This document shows, in pieces, positions 52,614 to 62,021 of a stretch of DNA of 64,000 nt. Made by a program: the position numbers and the translations under genes. Under the pieces are notes generated by a model. That model did not search any database. It was given only the letters and a program-made list of their open reading frames with translations, and was not told the DNA's origin. The stretch is from JASLDZ01 sp964242895 (GTDB lineage Bacteria > Pseudomonadota > Alphaproteobacteria > Caulobacterales > Caulobacteraceae). The stretch spans positions 1 to 64,000 of the forward strand of contig CAXTBN010000001.1 of the NCBI GenBank assembly GCA_964242895.1. Reading direction: 5' to 3'. Position 1 is the stretch's first letter. Each line of letters begins with the position of its first letter.

Positions 52614-54997
52614 CCCGCCGACCCGCCCGAGCTTCGCACCATGACGCGCGGGGGAGAGCCGGCCGCGGCGACCGCCTGATCGAGTCCGTCGCTGTAGCGG
52701 TTCAGCGCGGCGGCCGTGGCGGCGATGAAGCGCTGCGCCTCGGGATAGCGGTCGCCCTCGATGGCCTCGCGCACGCCTGGGAAGGTCTTGGCGCCGTAGC
52801 CGGTCAGCACACCGGGCGCGTAGGCCAGGTTGCGGTACCACGGCCGGCCCGGCAGGCCGCCCTCGTCGAGCAGGCGCTGCTCCATCTTCTGCAGCCCGGC
52901 GTTCACCGCCGCACGATGCGCCGGGCTCACGAGCCCCGCGGCGGCGTCGAACCGGTCGGCGCTCGCCCGCAGCCGCGCGGTGGCCGCGTCCAGGGCGGAC
53001 CAGTCGAGCGACGGGACGGCGACGGCGCGGGACGGGTCGCCCTCGCGCCGGAGCGGGTCGGCCGCGGTGCGGAAGGCTTGCGCGTCCAGGAGCGCGTTGG
53101 TCTCGGTCGCGCGCTCGCGGCGCGCGGCGGCCAGCGCCTTGAGCTCGCCGACGTAGCCCGTGAAGGTCGCCGCCGTGTCGCCGAAGCGCATGGGCGCGAC
53201 GTCGGCGTCCGCGAGCCGCAGCACGATCCGGCCGACGGTCTGGGCCAGCGCCGCGCCGTAGGCCTCGCCCGGATCGCCGAAGCGGCGGTAGTGGTCGAAG
53301 CTGTCGTAGGCCGAGTGGTACACGCCGCCCGACTCGCCCTCGCCGCCGTAGCGCACGTCCAGCGAGGCGATGCCCAGGTGCTGCAGGTAGGCGCTATAGT
53401 CGCTGCCGGAGCCGAGGGCCTCCAGCGGCGTGTCGGCCCCACCCGCGATCAGGCGCGACTGGCGCCGTGCGCGGTCGTCCGCGCCGTCCAGGGCGGAGGT
53501 GCGGATGCGGTCGCGCGCCCGCTCGCGGACCGACACGCCCGTCTGCGGATCGCGCACCTCCGCCCCGACCTCGTTGACCATGCGCGTCAGGGCGTGGCTG
53601 CCGCCGACGGACAGGAAACCGCGGTCGATGTTGTCGGAGTTCACGTAGGCGATCGCCTTGGCCTGAAGCTCGTCGGCGTGCTGCTCGGCCCACTCGGTGG
53701 AGCCGATCAGTCCCGGCTCCTCGCCGTCCCAGCTCAGGTAGACGAGGGTGCGCTTGGGCCGCATCCCCTGCCTGGCCAGCGCGCCGATCGCCTTGGCCTC
53801 GGCCATCAGCGCGACCTGGCCGGAGAGCGGGTCCTCCGCGCCGAAGACCCAGCCGTCGTGGTGGTTGCCGCGCAGCACCCAGCTGTCGGGCTGCTCGGAG
53901 CCCTTCATCACGGCCACCACGTCGTAGACGGGCTTGAGGCTCCAGTCGGAGCGCACGCGCAGGTGCACGCGCGCCGGCCCCGGCCCGTAGTGGTAGGTGA
54001 TCCCCAGCGCCCCGCGCTGCGCGCGCGTCGCCACCGGCCCGCCGAGCGCCGCCAGGAGCGGCTGGGCGTCGGCGTAGCTGATCGGCAGCGCCGGAATCTT
54101 CAGGATGGTGGGCGCGGTCTCGCGCGTGAACTGGCGTCGCGCGCCCTCGCTCGCGCCGACGCCGGGCGTCAGCGGGTCGCCGGGATAGGTGGTCATGTCC
54201 TGCACCGAGCCGCGCTGCACGCCGTCGGCGTTGCGCTGCGGGCCGGCGGGGTAGACGTCGTCGGCCGCGTAGCCATCGTCGGCGGGGTCGGAGTAGATCA
54301 GGCAGCCGACCGCCCCGTTCTCCTGCGCCAGCTTGGGCTTCAGCCCGCGCCAGCCGCCGCCGTATCGCGCGATGACGATCTTGCCGCGCACGTCCACGCC
54401 CGCGCGCTGCAGGGCGCGGTAGTCGTCGGGCATGCCGTAGTTGACGTAGACCAGCTCGGCGGTGACGTCCCCGTCTCCCTGGTAGGCGACATAGGGCGGC
54501 AGCTGGCCGGGCGCGGACGAGGTGCGGTCGCCGGCCACGGGCGGCTCGTGCAGCTTGGCCCGGTACGGGTGCGGGCCGAGGAGCTCCAGTCCGACCTCGA
54601 TCGGCGTCGGGTAGAGCACGTCGAACCGCTCGATCCGCGCGTCCCAGCCCCAGCTCCTGAATTGCGTCAGCTGCCACTCGGCGTTCTCGCGGTCGTGGGG
54701 GCTGGAGACGTGGTTCGGAGCCGACGAGAGACGCTGCAGCCAGCCCTCCATCTCCTTGGGGTCGATCAGCGCGTCGAAGCGGCGCTCGTAGTCGCGCTCG
54801 GCGGCGGCGGCGGCGGGCGAGAAGCCCTGCATGGCGCCCGGCGCGGCCGGCCCGGGGCGCGAGGCGCCCGTGGGCTGGGCGTTGCGCGGCTGGTCGGCCT
54901 GCTCGCCGGCCGACCCCGTCGTCGCGGGCGGCGTCTGCGCGGCGGCGGTGGAGAGCGTCGCGAGCGAGGCGCAGGCGAGCAGGGTGAGCAGGCGCAT
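52610..54997 (-). CDS. Exported M28 metallopeptidase (NAALADase/PSMA-like)
   Basis: A 795-residue exported protein: signal peptide (LLTLLACASLATLSTAAA), PA domain (GVDVRGKIVIARYGGGWRGL), M28 zinc peptidase core with ligands in RGNHHDGWVFGAEDPLSG, WDGEEPGLIGSTEW, YVNSDN and VYHSAYDSFDHY, and a C-terminal dimerisation-like domain. The layout is that of glutamate carboxypeptidase II relatives, which trim C-terminal residues from peptides. Coupled to the permease, suggesting peptide scavenging. Confidence 0.9.
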   Translation of the reverse strand: MRLLTLLACASLATLSTAAAQTPPATTGSAGEQADQPRNAQPTGASRPGPAAPGAMQGFSPAAAAAERDYERRFDALIDPKEMEGWLQRLSSAPNHVSSPHDRENAEWQLTQFRSWGWDARIERFDVLYPTPIEVGLELLGPHPYRAKLHEPPVAGDRTSSAPGQLPPYVAYQGDGDVTAELVYVNYGMPDDYRALQRAGVDVRGKIVIARYGGGWRGLKPKLAQENGAVGCLIYSDPADDGYAADDVYPAGPQRNADGVQRGSVQDMTTYPGDPLTPGVGASEGARRQFTRETAPTILKIPALPISYADAQPLLAALGGPVATRAQRGALGITYHYGPGPARVHLRVRSDWSLKPVYDVVAVMKGSEQPDSWVLRGNHHDGWVFGAEDPLSGQVALMAEAKAIGALARQGMRPKRTLVYLSWDGEEPGLIGSTEWAEQHADELQAKAIAYVNSDNIDRGFLSVGGSHALTRMVNEVGAEVRDPQTGVSVRERARDRIRTSALDGADDRARRQSRLIAGGADTPLEALGSGSDYSAYLQHLGIASLDVRYGGEGESGGVYHSAYDSFDHYRRFGDPGEAYGAALAQTVGRIVLRLADADVAPMRFGDTAATFTGYVGELKALAAARRERATETNALLDAQAFRTAADPLRREGDPSRAVAVPSLDWSALDAATARLRASADRFDAAAGLVSPAHRAAVNAGLQKMEQRLLDEGGLPGRPWYRNLAYAPGVLTGYGAKTFPGVREAIEGDRYPEAQRFIAATAAALNRYSDGLDQAVAAAGSPPRVMVRSSGGSAG

Positions 54998-55079
54998 GGG
55001 GCGGTCGGGCGCTCCGGGGAGGGGAGGGCGCGACCTTGGCCGATGCGCGGCCCCGCGGCAACGCCGCGAAGCCGCGGGC

Positions 55080-56837
55080 TCACCCCGCCGAGACGGGCGC
55101 CTTCGCCCCGCGCCCGGCGGGAGCGGCGAACGGGCTCTCGACGGCGGGGCCGGTCGCCGGCGCGGGACGCGGGGCGGCGGGGCGCGGCGGCGTGAGCACC
55201 TGCGTGCGCTCCAGCGACGCCTGCGCGTGGTCCATGCGCTCGCCGGCGCTGGCGGCCAGCAGGTTGAAGGCGTCGAACAGGCGGCCGATCTCGTCCTTGC
55301 GGTGGTGCGAGATGCGGAACTCCATGTTCCCGCCCGCCGCGTCCGTGAGCGCCGTGCGCAGCCGGCGCATGGGCCGGGTGAGCGACCGGGCGGTGGCGAA
55401 GCTGACCAGGCCCGTGGCCAGCAGCACCGCCGCGCCAAGCACCGCCATGAGCAGGTGCGACAGGGTGGAGGCGTTGCTGAGCTCCGTGCGGTTCAGGCTC
55501 ACGTCCACCCGCCCGAAGCTGCGGCCGGCGTAGAGGATCGGCCGGGTGAAGCGGAAGCCGTCGTGCGCGCCGGTCAGCGCGGTCACGGTCAGCGGCCCGT
55601 CGCGGCGCACCACGCGCTCGCCGAAGGGCGCGCGGTAGGCGTGCCCGACGCGGTGCTCGTCGGTCGAGCCGCGGATCACGCCCTCGGCGTCCACCACCTG
55701 CATGTCGCGCACGTTGGGGTCGGCGCTGGCGGCGGTGACGAAGGCTTGCACGGGCAGCCAGTCGCGCTCGCCCTCTGGCAGGGTGGCGTTGTCGGCGGCG
55801 CGCAGCGCGGCGTTGGAGGCCACGAAGGAGCTGACCGCCGCGCCGGAGGTGAGCGCCATGCGCTCCATGGCCGCGTCCTGCCGGTTGAGCACCACGCTCA
55901 TCCCGACCGCGAGCACCAGGCCGATGGCGGTCACCGCGCCCAGCGCCAGCTTGGTCGAGAGCGACAGCAGGCGGCGCGGTCCGGCGCGCTCGGCGGCCAG
56001 CGCCTCCTGCACGGCCGCCTCGCGCCGCAGCGCCTCGGCCAGCTGCGCACCGTCGGCGAAGCGCCGCTCGGGCCGCTTGGCCATCAGCTTGGAGATGATG
56101 AACTGCAGCCCGCGCGGCGTGTCGGGCGCGGCCTGCGCCAGGGGCTCGGGCTCGCCCTGGGTGATCTGCAGCGCCAGGGTGGCGGCGCTCGCGCCGGCGA
56201 ACGCCTTCTTGCCCGTGGCCAGCTCGTAGAGGATCACGCCCACGCTGAAGAGGTCGGAGCGCCCGTCCACCTCGCCGCAGAGCGCCTGCTCGGGGCTCAT
56301 GTAGCGCGGGGTGCCCATGACCTGGCCGGCCTGGGTCTTCAGCATCTCGCCGTCGCCCATGGCCTCGGCGACGCGGGCGATGCCGAAGTCGAGGAGCTTC
56401 ACGGCGCGCCCGTCGGCGGACAGGTGGATGTTCGACGGCTTGATGTCGCGGTGCACCACGCCCTGCGCGTGGGCGTAGCGCAGCGCCTCGGCCAGCTGCA
56501 GGCCGATGTCGATCACGCGCGCCGGCTCGAAGGCCTGGCCGGGGCGCATGGCCTTGTCGAGCGGCTGGCCGTCCAGGAGCTCCATGGCGATGTAGGGGAA
56601 GCCGTCGACCTCGCCCACGTCGTAGACGGTGACGATGTTGGGATGGCCGAGCGCGCCCGCGGCCTTGGCCTCGCGCAGGAAGCGACTGGCGTACTCGCGG
56701 TTCTGGCGCAGTTCTCCGCGCAGCACCTTGATGGCCAGCTCGCGCTGGATGTTGGGGTCGTAGGCCCGGTACACGTCGGCCATCGCGCCCTGACCGATCC
56801 GTTCGCGGATCGCGTAGCGCCCCACCAGGTTAGGCAA
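55080..56837 (-). CDS. PpkA-like Ser/Thr protein kinase with HAMP and sensor region
   Basis: A 585-residue membrane kinase. The N-terminal kinase domain is complete: GQGAMADVYRA, Lys in LAIKVLRGE, HRDIKPSN, LDFGIAR and YMSPEQALCG. Membrane helix near residue 300, an extracytoplasmic region of about 150 residues (MQVVDAEGVIRGSTDEHRVG), a second helix near 475 and a HAMP domain (RSLTRPMRRLRTALTDAAGG). HAMP is usual in histidine kinases and rare after a Ser/Thr kinase. Divergent from the FHA and phosphatase genes, with which it should form a phospho-switch. Confidence 0.9.
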   Translation of the reverse strand: MPNLVGRYAIRERIGQGAMADVYRAYDPNIQRELAIKVLRGELRQNREYASRFLREAKAAGALGHPNIVTVYDVGEVDGFPYIAMELLDGQPLDKAMRPGQAFEPARVIDIGLQLAEALRYAHAQGVVHRDIKPSNIHLSADGRAVKLLDFGIARVAEAMGDGEMLKTQAGQVMGTPRYMSPEQALCGEVDGRSDLFSVGVILYELATGKKAFAGASAATLALQITQGEPEPLAQAAPDTPRGLQFIISKLMAKRPERRFADGAQLAEALRREAAVQEALAAERAGPRRLLSLSTKLALGAVTAIGLVLAVGMSVVLNRQDAAMERMALTSGAAVSSFVASNAALRAADNATLPEGERDWLPVQAFVTAASADPNVRDMQVVDAEGVIRGSTDEHRVGHAYRAPFGERVVRRDGPLTVTALTGAHDGFRFTRPILYAGRSFGRVDVSLNRTELSNASTLSHLLMAVLGAAVLLATGLVSFATARSLTRPMRRLRTALTDAAGGNMEFRISHHRKDEIGRLFDAFNLLAASAGERMDHAQASLERTQVLTPPRPAAPRPAPATGPAVESPFAAPAGRGAKAPVSAG

Positions 56838-57066
56838 GTCCGCCTCCTCCCGAGGTGCGGACGCAGGCGGGAGAGCCGCCGGACGCCGTCCGCCTCGTTG
56901 GCATGGGTTGTGCGCGGCCAGCCGTTAAGATCAGATTTCGCCGTTCCTGCACGCGCTTAAGGCTCCGTCAGCACACCGACGCTACACGAGGCGTATTCAT
57001 CGTGTCTTCCGCGAGTGCTGCGGCCGACGCGACGCAGTCGTCGGTGCTGACGACGGAGGTTTCCGA

Positions 57067-58218
57067 GTGGCTTTACTCACCCTTTACCATGACGACGAGC
57101 CCGAGCGGGCGCTCGACACGGCCAGCGTGGGCGAGGCGCCGCTGGCGGTGGGGCGCGACCCGGGGCCGAACGGCTGGCGGGTGGGCGAGGCCGACCGCGC
57201 GGTCTCGCGCACCCACTTCACCGTGCGCGAGGCGGGCGGCCGCGTGTGGATCGAGGACCTCAGCGCCAACGGCCTCCAGACCTCGTCGGGGCCGGCGCCG
57301 CGCAACGAGGCCGCCACCGTCGCCTGGGGCGAGACGCTGCGCTTCGGCCGCCTGCGCGTGGTGGTGTCGCCCGACGAGCTGGAGGCGACGGTGTTCCGCT
57401 CGCCCTTCGCCGCCGCCGCCGAGGGGCTGACGCGCCACGCCGCGCCCGACACTCCCGCCGCCGCCCCGCCCTCGCCCGAAGCGACCGTGTTCGAGGGGCC
57501 GTTCGTGCGCCCGCTGCTGGCCCCGGTGGACGCCACGCTCGTCACCCTCGCCGTGCCGTCCGACTGGGCCCCCGCGCCCTCGGCGCCGGCCCCCGCCGCG
57601 CCGTCCGCCGCGCCGAGCCCGGACGCCGCGTTGCTGGAGGCCTTCTGCGCCGGCGCCAAGCTCGACATGAGCGCCTTCGCCGGCGAGGACCCGATCGCCA
57701 CCATGCGCGAGCTGGGCGCCGTCTACCGCCAGATGGTGCTGGGCCTGTCCGACCTGATGAGCGAGCGCATCTCGGTGAAGACCGAGTACCGCATGACCCG
57801 CACCACCGTGCACGCCCAGGGCAACAACCCCTTCAAGTGGGCCGCCGCCCAGCGCGTGGCCGTGGACCTGCTGCGCCCGCGCCACGACGGCTTCCTGACC
57901 GGACCGGCGGCCGTGAACGACAGCTTCACCGACCTGAAGAAGCACCTCCTGGCGCTGCTCTCCGGCTTCCGCGAGGCGGTGTCCTCCACCCTCGCCGAGC
58001 TCGAGCCGGCCAAGGCGGAGACACGCGCGGACGGGCGTGGCTTCTCGCTGAAGACGCGCGGGCAGGCGGCGTGGGAGTGCTACGGCGCCCTGCACGCCGA
58101 GCTCGCCGCCGAGGCGCACGCCGATCCCGACGGCCGCGTGAACCGAGGCTTCCGCGAGGGCTACGAGCGACGGCTCCTGGAGCTCGACGCCGCCGCGCCC
58201 TCCCAAGCGGCCGCCTGA
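57067..58218 (+). CDS. TagH/Fha1-like FHA protein of type VI secretion type
   Basis: A 383-residue protein. FHA domain in residues 20-100 (VGRDPGPNG, AVSRTHFTVREAGGRVWIED, LSANG), a proline/alanine linker and a C-terminal T6SS-FHA domain (RISVKTEYRMTRTTVHAQGN, then NPFKWAAAQRVAVDLL and FTDLKKHLLALLSGF). In type VI systems this protein is phosphorylated by PpkA and triggers firing. GTG 57067; about 230 bp divergent promoter region to the kinase. No other T6SS gene is in the window. Confidence 0.85.
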   Translation: MALLTLYHDDEPERALDTASVGEAPLAVGRDPGPNGWRVGEADRAVSRTHFTVREAGGRVWIEDLSANGLQTSSGPAPRNEAATVAWGETLRFGRLRVVVSPDELEATVFRSPFAAAAEGLTRHAAPDTPAAAPPSPEATVFEGPFVRPLLAPVDATLVTLAVPSDWAPAPSAPAPAAPSAAPSPDAALLEAFCAGAKLDMSAFAGEDPIATMRELGAVYRQMVLGLSDLMSERISVKTEYRMTRTTVHAQGNNPFKWAAAQRVAVDLLRPRHDGFLTGPAAVNDSFTDLKKHLLALLSGFREAVSSTLAELEPAKAETRADGRGFSLKTRGQAAWECYGALHAELAAEAHADPDGRVNRGFREGYERRLLELDAAAPSQAAA

Positions 58219-58231
58219 CCTCAGCCGCCGC

Positions 58232-58960
58232 ATGATCGACCTCGCTCCCGCCCCCCCGGCGCTTTGCGACGCCGGCCGCACGCACGCCGGCGCGGTGCGC
58301 CTCGTCAACGAGGACGCCTTCCTCGTCCGCGCCGACATCGGCCTGTGGGCCGTGGCCGACGGAATGGGCGGACACGCCGACGGTGCGGGCGCGAGTCGCA
58401 GGCTCGTCGACGCCCTGCGCGCCCTGCCTGCGCCCGCCTCCGCCCACGCGCTGCTGGAAGGCGTCCGCGCCGCGGTGGAGGGGGTCGACGCGGCGCTGCG
58501 CGGCGTGGCCGAGGCTGCGGGCGACGGCGTCATCTCCGGCTCGACGGTGGTGGCGCTGATGGTGCGCGACGGCTGCTGGGCGTGCTTGTGGGCCGGCGAC
58601 AGCCGCCTTCACCGCCTGCGCGCCGGCCGGCTGGAGCAGCTGACGCGCGACGACAGCCTCGTGCAGGACCTCGTCGACGCGGGTGTGCTCGCGCCGGAGC
58701 GCGCGCGGAACGACCGGCGCGCCCACGTGCTGACGCGCGCCGTCGGCTGCGGCGGCGCACCCGTGCGGCTGAACTTCACCGAGGGGCGGGTGGAGCGGGG
58801 CGACCGCTTCCTGCTGTCCTCGGACGGGCTGACCAACTGCCTCGACGCGGCGGCGACGACGCGTCTGCTGGGCGGGCCGGACGCGCCGGACGCGCTGATC
58901 GCCGCGGCGCTCGACGCGCGGGCGAGCGACAATGTCACCGCCGTGGTGGCCGTCGCATGA
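58232..58960 (+). CDS. PP2C-type Ser/Thr phosphatase (PppA-like)
   Basis: A 242-residue PP2C phosphatase: VNEDAFLVRADIG, ADGMGGHADGAGAS, LWAGDSRLHRLRAG, LSSDGLTNCL and SDNVTAVV carry the metal-binding aspartates. It removes phosphate from Ser/Thr, opposing the kinase. It starts 13 bp after the FHA gene; kinase, FHA and phosphatase make a complete set. Confidence 0.93.
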   Translation: MIDLAPAPPALCDAGRTHAGAVRLVNEDAFLVRADIGLWAVADGMGGHADGAGASRRLVDALRALPAPASAHALLEGVRAAVEGVDAALRGVAEAAGDGVISGSTVVALMVRDGCWACLWAGDSRLHRLRAGRLEQLTRDDSLVQDLVDAGVLAPERARNDRRAHVLTRAVGCGGAPVRLNFTEGRVERGDRFLLSSDGLTNCLDAAATTRLLGGPDAPDALIAAALDARASDNVTAVVAVA

Positions 58961-59139
58961 CGTCTCATCCGGCGTTGCGGGAGAGCAACACTTGAGGCCC
59001 TGTCACGATCTTGTCGCGCTTTTCGGATGATCCGGAAGGCCGACGAGCGCATGGGCCTAGCTGAACGGGGATCACACCCGTCTTGATAATAGCGTCCGCC
59101 CTCCGTCGGGAGGCGACCGGGCCGCGAGAGGGACACCGA

Positions 59140-61686
59140 ATGCGCCTCAGCGCCATGCTTCTATCCACCGCCTCGGCGGCCGCCGTGCTCGTGGCCGCCG
59201 CCTCCCCCGCCACCGCGCAGAGCGGAGGCGGCAGCGCCGCGGCCCAGTCGGGCGCGTCCTCCCAGTCGGCCGCCAGCGCCGCCAGCAAGGAGAGCGGCAC
59301 GCCCCAGAGCGTCGACGAGATCGTCGTCACCGCGCAGAAGCGCACGCAGAACCTGCAGGACGTGCCGATCGTGGTCACCACGGTCAGCCGCCAGCTCCTG
59401 CAGGACTCCGGCGTCAGCGACATCAAGGACCTGCAGACCGTCGTTCCGGGCCTCTTGGTGACCTCCACCACCAGCGAGGGCACGACCACCGCCCGCATCC
59501 GCGGCATCGGCACCGTCGGCGACAACGTCGGCCTGGAGAGCTCGGTCGGCATCTCGATCGACGGCGTCTACCGCCCCCGCAACGGCGTCGGCTTCGGCGA
59601 CCTGGGCGACGTGGACCGGATCGAAGTGCTGAAGGGTCCGCAGGGCACCCTGTTCGGCAAGTCGACCTCGGCCGGCGTGATCAACATCCTCACCGCCCAG
59701 CCCTCGTTCGACTTCGGCGCGCACGCCGAGTTCACCGCCGGCAACTACGGCGAGTACGGCGGCTCGGCCTCGGTCACCGGCCCACTGATGGGCGACAAGC
59801 TGGCCGGCAGCCTCTACGTGGCCGACCGCCAGCGCGACGGCTTCAACACCGTCATCAGCGCGCCCGGCCCGTCGACGCAGACGCGCGACCAGGACCGCAA
59901 TTTCTACACCATCCGCGGCCAGCTGCTGTGGCTGCCGACGGATGACCTCAGCGTCCGCTCCATCATCGACTACACCCACCGCGACGAGCGCTGCTGCGCC
60001 GCGGTGCAGATCCGCTCGTCCGGCTCGGGCACTCCGGGCTCGGGCGTGGGCGAGACGGCGGCGATCGTGAGCGCGCTGGGCGGCTCGGGCGGCGGCGAGG
60101 CGATCAACCCGGTCCCGTTCAACCGCGTCGAGTACGCCAACCAGCAAGACGTGCAGGACATCGTCGACCGCGGGTTCTCCACCGAGGTCAACTACAAGCT
60201 TCACGCGCTGGGCGACGCCTCCATCACCTCGGTCACCGCCGTGCGCGACTGGAAGCTGATCCAGGGCGGCGACACCGACTTCACGACCGCCGACTTCCTG
60301 TTCCGTCCCGGCACCGACGCCGACAGCGACGAGTTCCAGACGATCAGCGAGGAGCTGCGTCTGTCCGGCAAGGTCGACCGCCTCGATTACACCGTCGGCG
60401 CCTTCTACAGCCACGAGCACCTGCGCTCGAACTTCAACCTGCTGTTCGGCCCGGCCTTCACGCCCTACATCAACGCCCTGCTGCAGGGCGTCCCCGGCGC
60501 GTTCGGCGCGGCCCAGCCGGCCAACACGGGCGACTTCGACCGCTATCGCCAGGATGACGACACCTTCGCCGTCTTCACCAACGACACCTTCCACATCACC
60601 TCGAAGCTGGACTTCAACGCCGGCTTCCGCTTCACGCACGACGAGAAGGACCTGAACAGCCTTCAGACCAACACGGGCGGCGGCGCGCTCTGCGGGCGCG
60701 TCAACGGCGTGATCGGCACCCTGCCGGCGGCCACCCAGGCGGCGCTGGGCGTCGTCGACGCGGTGAGCTGCCTTCCCGTGCTGAGCCCGGGCTTCAACAA
60801 CTTCGCCAACCATCAGTCGGAGACGGAGAACGAAGCGTCGGGCACGGCGAAGCTCAGCTACCGCTTCAACCCCGAGCTCCTGGTCTACGGCTCCTACGCG
60901 CGCGGCTACAAGGCGGGTGGCTTCAACCTCGACCGCACCGAGTGCACCGTCGGCGCGCCGGGCTGCGCGCCCGGCTCTGCGGCGGTCAACACGCCGCTCA
61001 CCAACACCCGCTTCGCGCCGGAGTTCGTGGACAGCTACGAGCTGGGCGCCAAGTCGACGCTGCTGAACCGCAAGCTGCTCCTCAACGGCACCCTATTCCG
61101 CCAGGAGTTCGACAACTTCCAGTTCAACACCTTCAACGGCCTGATCTTCGTGGTCGTGTCGGTGCCGGAGGTGGTCAGCCAGGGCCTGGACACCGACTTC
61201 GTCTGGTTCCCGATCCGCGACATGTCGATCCAGGGCGGCCTGACGATCGCCGACACCCGGTTCCAGAACAAGGACCTCGGCATCCTGCAGACGGCGGGCT
61301 ACCAGGGTTCGGGCGGCTCGCGCCTGCCGCTGGCGCCGCTGTACTCGGCCTCGTTCTCGGCCACCTACACGCATGACCTGTTCGGCGACTTCCGCGTCCG
61401 CGGCAACGCCGGCGTGAAGTTCTCCTCAGCGTACAACACGGGCTCGGACGAGGATCCTGGCAAGCGCCAGGGCGACTACGCGCTGGTCAACGCGCGCATC
61501 TCCTTCTTCCCGCGCAACGAGCGCTACTCGCTCGAGCTCTGGGCCGAGAACCTGTTCGACAAGGACTATCGCCAGGTGGTGTTCGACGCGCCGTTCCAGA
61601 ACGCGCCGACCAACGCCACCGGCGTGCTGGACGGCTTCCTCGGCCAGCCCCGCACCTACGGCGTGACGCTCCGCGCCAAGTTCTAG
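59140..61686 (+). CDS. TonB-dependent receptor
   Basis: An 848-residue outer-membrane receptor. Signal peptide ending in AAASPATAQ, a TonB-box-like VDEIVVTAQKRTQNLQDVPI, plug domain (RIRGIGTVGDNV; RIEVLKGPQGTLFGKSTSAG) and a 22-strand barrel ending in aromatic/charged VTLRAKF. Caulobacter relatives have many such receptors for carbohydrates, siderophores and others. No neighbouring enzyme reveals the substrate. ATG 59140 is preferred over 59083. A strong hairpin follows the stop. Confidence 0.93.
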   Translation: MRLSAMLLSTASAAAVLVAAASPATAQSGGGSAAAQSGASSQSAASAASKESGTPQSVDEIVVTAQKRTQNLQDVPIVVTTVSRQLLQDSGVSDIKDLQTVVPGLLVTSTTSEGTTTARIRGIGTVGDNVGLESSVGISIDGVYRPRNGVGFGDLGDVDRIEVLKGPQGTLFGKSTSAGVINILTAQPSFDFGAHAEFTAGNYGEYGGSASVTGPLMGDKLAGSLYVADRQRDGFNTVISAPGPSTQTRDQDRNFYTIRGQLLWLPTDDLSVRSIIDYTHRDERCCAAVQIRSSGSGTPGSGVGETAAIVSALGGSGGGEAINPVPFNRVEYANQQDVQDIVDRGFSTEVNYKLHALGDASITSVTAVRDWKLIQGGDTDFTTADFLFRPGTDADSDEFQTISEELRLSGKVDRLDYTVGAFYSHEHLRSNFNLLFGPAFTPYINALLQGVPGAFGAAQPANTGDFDRYRQDDDTFAVFTNDTFHITSKLDFNAGFRFTHDEKDLNSLQTNTGGGALCGRVNGVIGTLPAATQAALGVVDAVSCLPVLSPGFNNFANHQSETENEASGTAKLSYRFNPELLVYGSYARGYKAGGFNLDRTECTVGAPGCAPGSAAVNTPLTNTRFAPEFVDSYELGAKSTLLNRKLLLNGTLFRQEFDNFQFNTFNGLIFVVVSVPEVVSQGLDTDFVWFPIRDMSIQGGLTIADTRFQNKDLGILQTAGYQGSGGSRLPLAPLYSASFSATYTHDLFGDFRVRGNAGVKFSSAYNTGSDEDPGKRQGDYALVNARISFFPRNERYSLELWAENLFDKDYRQVVFDAPFQNAPTNATGVLDGFLGQPRTYGVTLRAKF

Positions 61687-61697
61687 TCCTCGCGGCC

Positions 61698-61723
61698 CTC
61701 CCTCGCCCACCTGGGCGGGGGAG
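61698..61723 (+). terminator. Hairpin behind the TonB-dependent receptor gene
   Basis: CTCCCTCGCCCA-CC-TGGGCGGGGGAG forms a 12-bp stem (one wobble pair) 12 bases after the stop. No T-run; a likely transcription end. Confidence 0.55.
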
Positions 61724-62021
61724 GCGCCTCGGAGCGCGGCGAGTTCGTCGTCCCGCGCTCCGCCTAGCTGATCCCGGTGTCCCCGGCGCTCGGCGAAGCT
61801 CGGCCTCACAGCCGCGGTCCGGCGACGGTGAGGTCGGACATGGACGGGGAGCGCTTCGGGCGCGGGCGCGCGCCGGAGCGCAGGATGGCTCAGCTCCGCT
61901 CCCCGGAGGGCGAAACGGGACGAAACGGGTCATCACGGGGCGCCTCGCCCCATCGACAGTCCCGCCGGGACCTGTTCTGCTGACGTTCCCGCCGCCGGAC
62001 GTATCGGCGGCCCGCCGGTGG
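61724..62021. other. Gene-free stretch
   Basis: About 300 bp between the TonB receptor hairpin and the next gene. Short open frames exist but none is convincing. It should contain the promoter of the downstream regulator. Confidence 0.4.
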
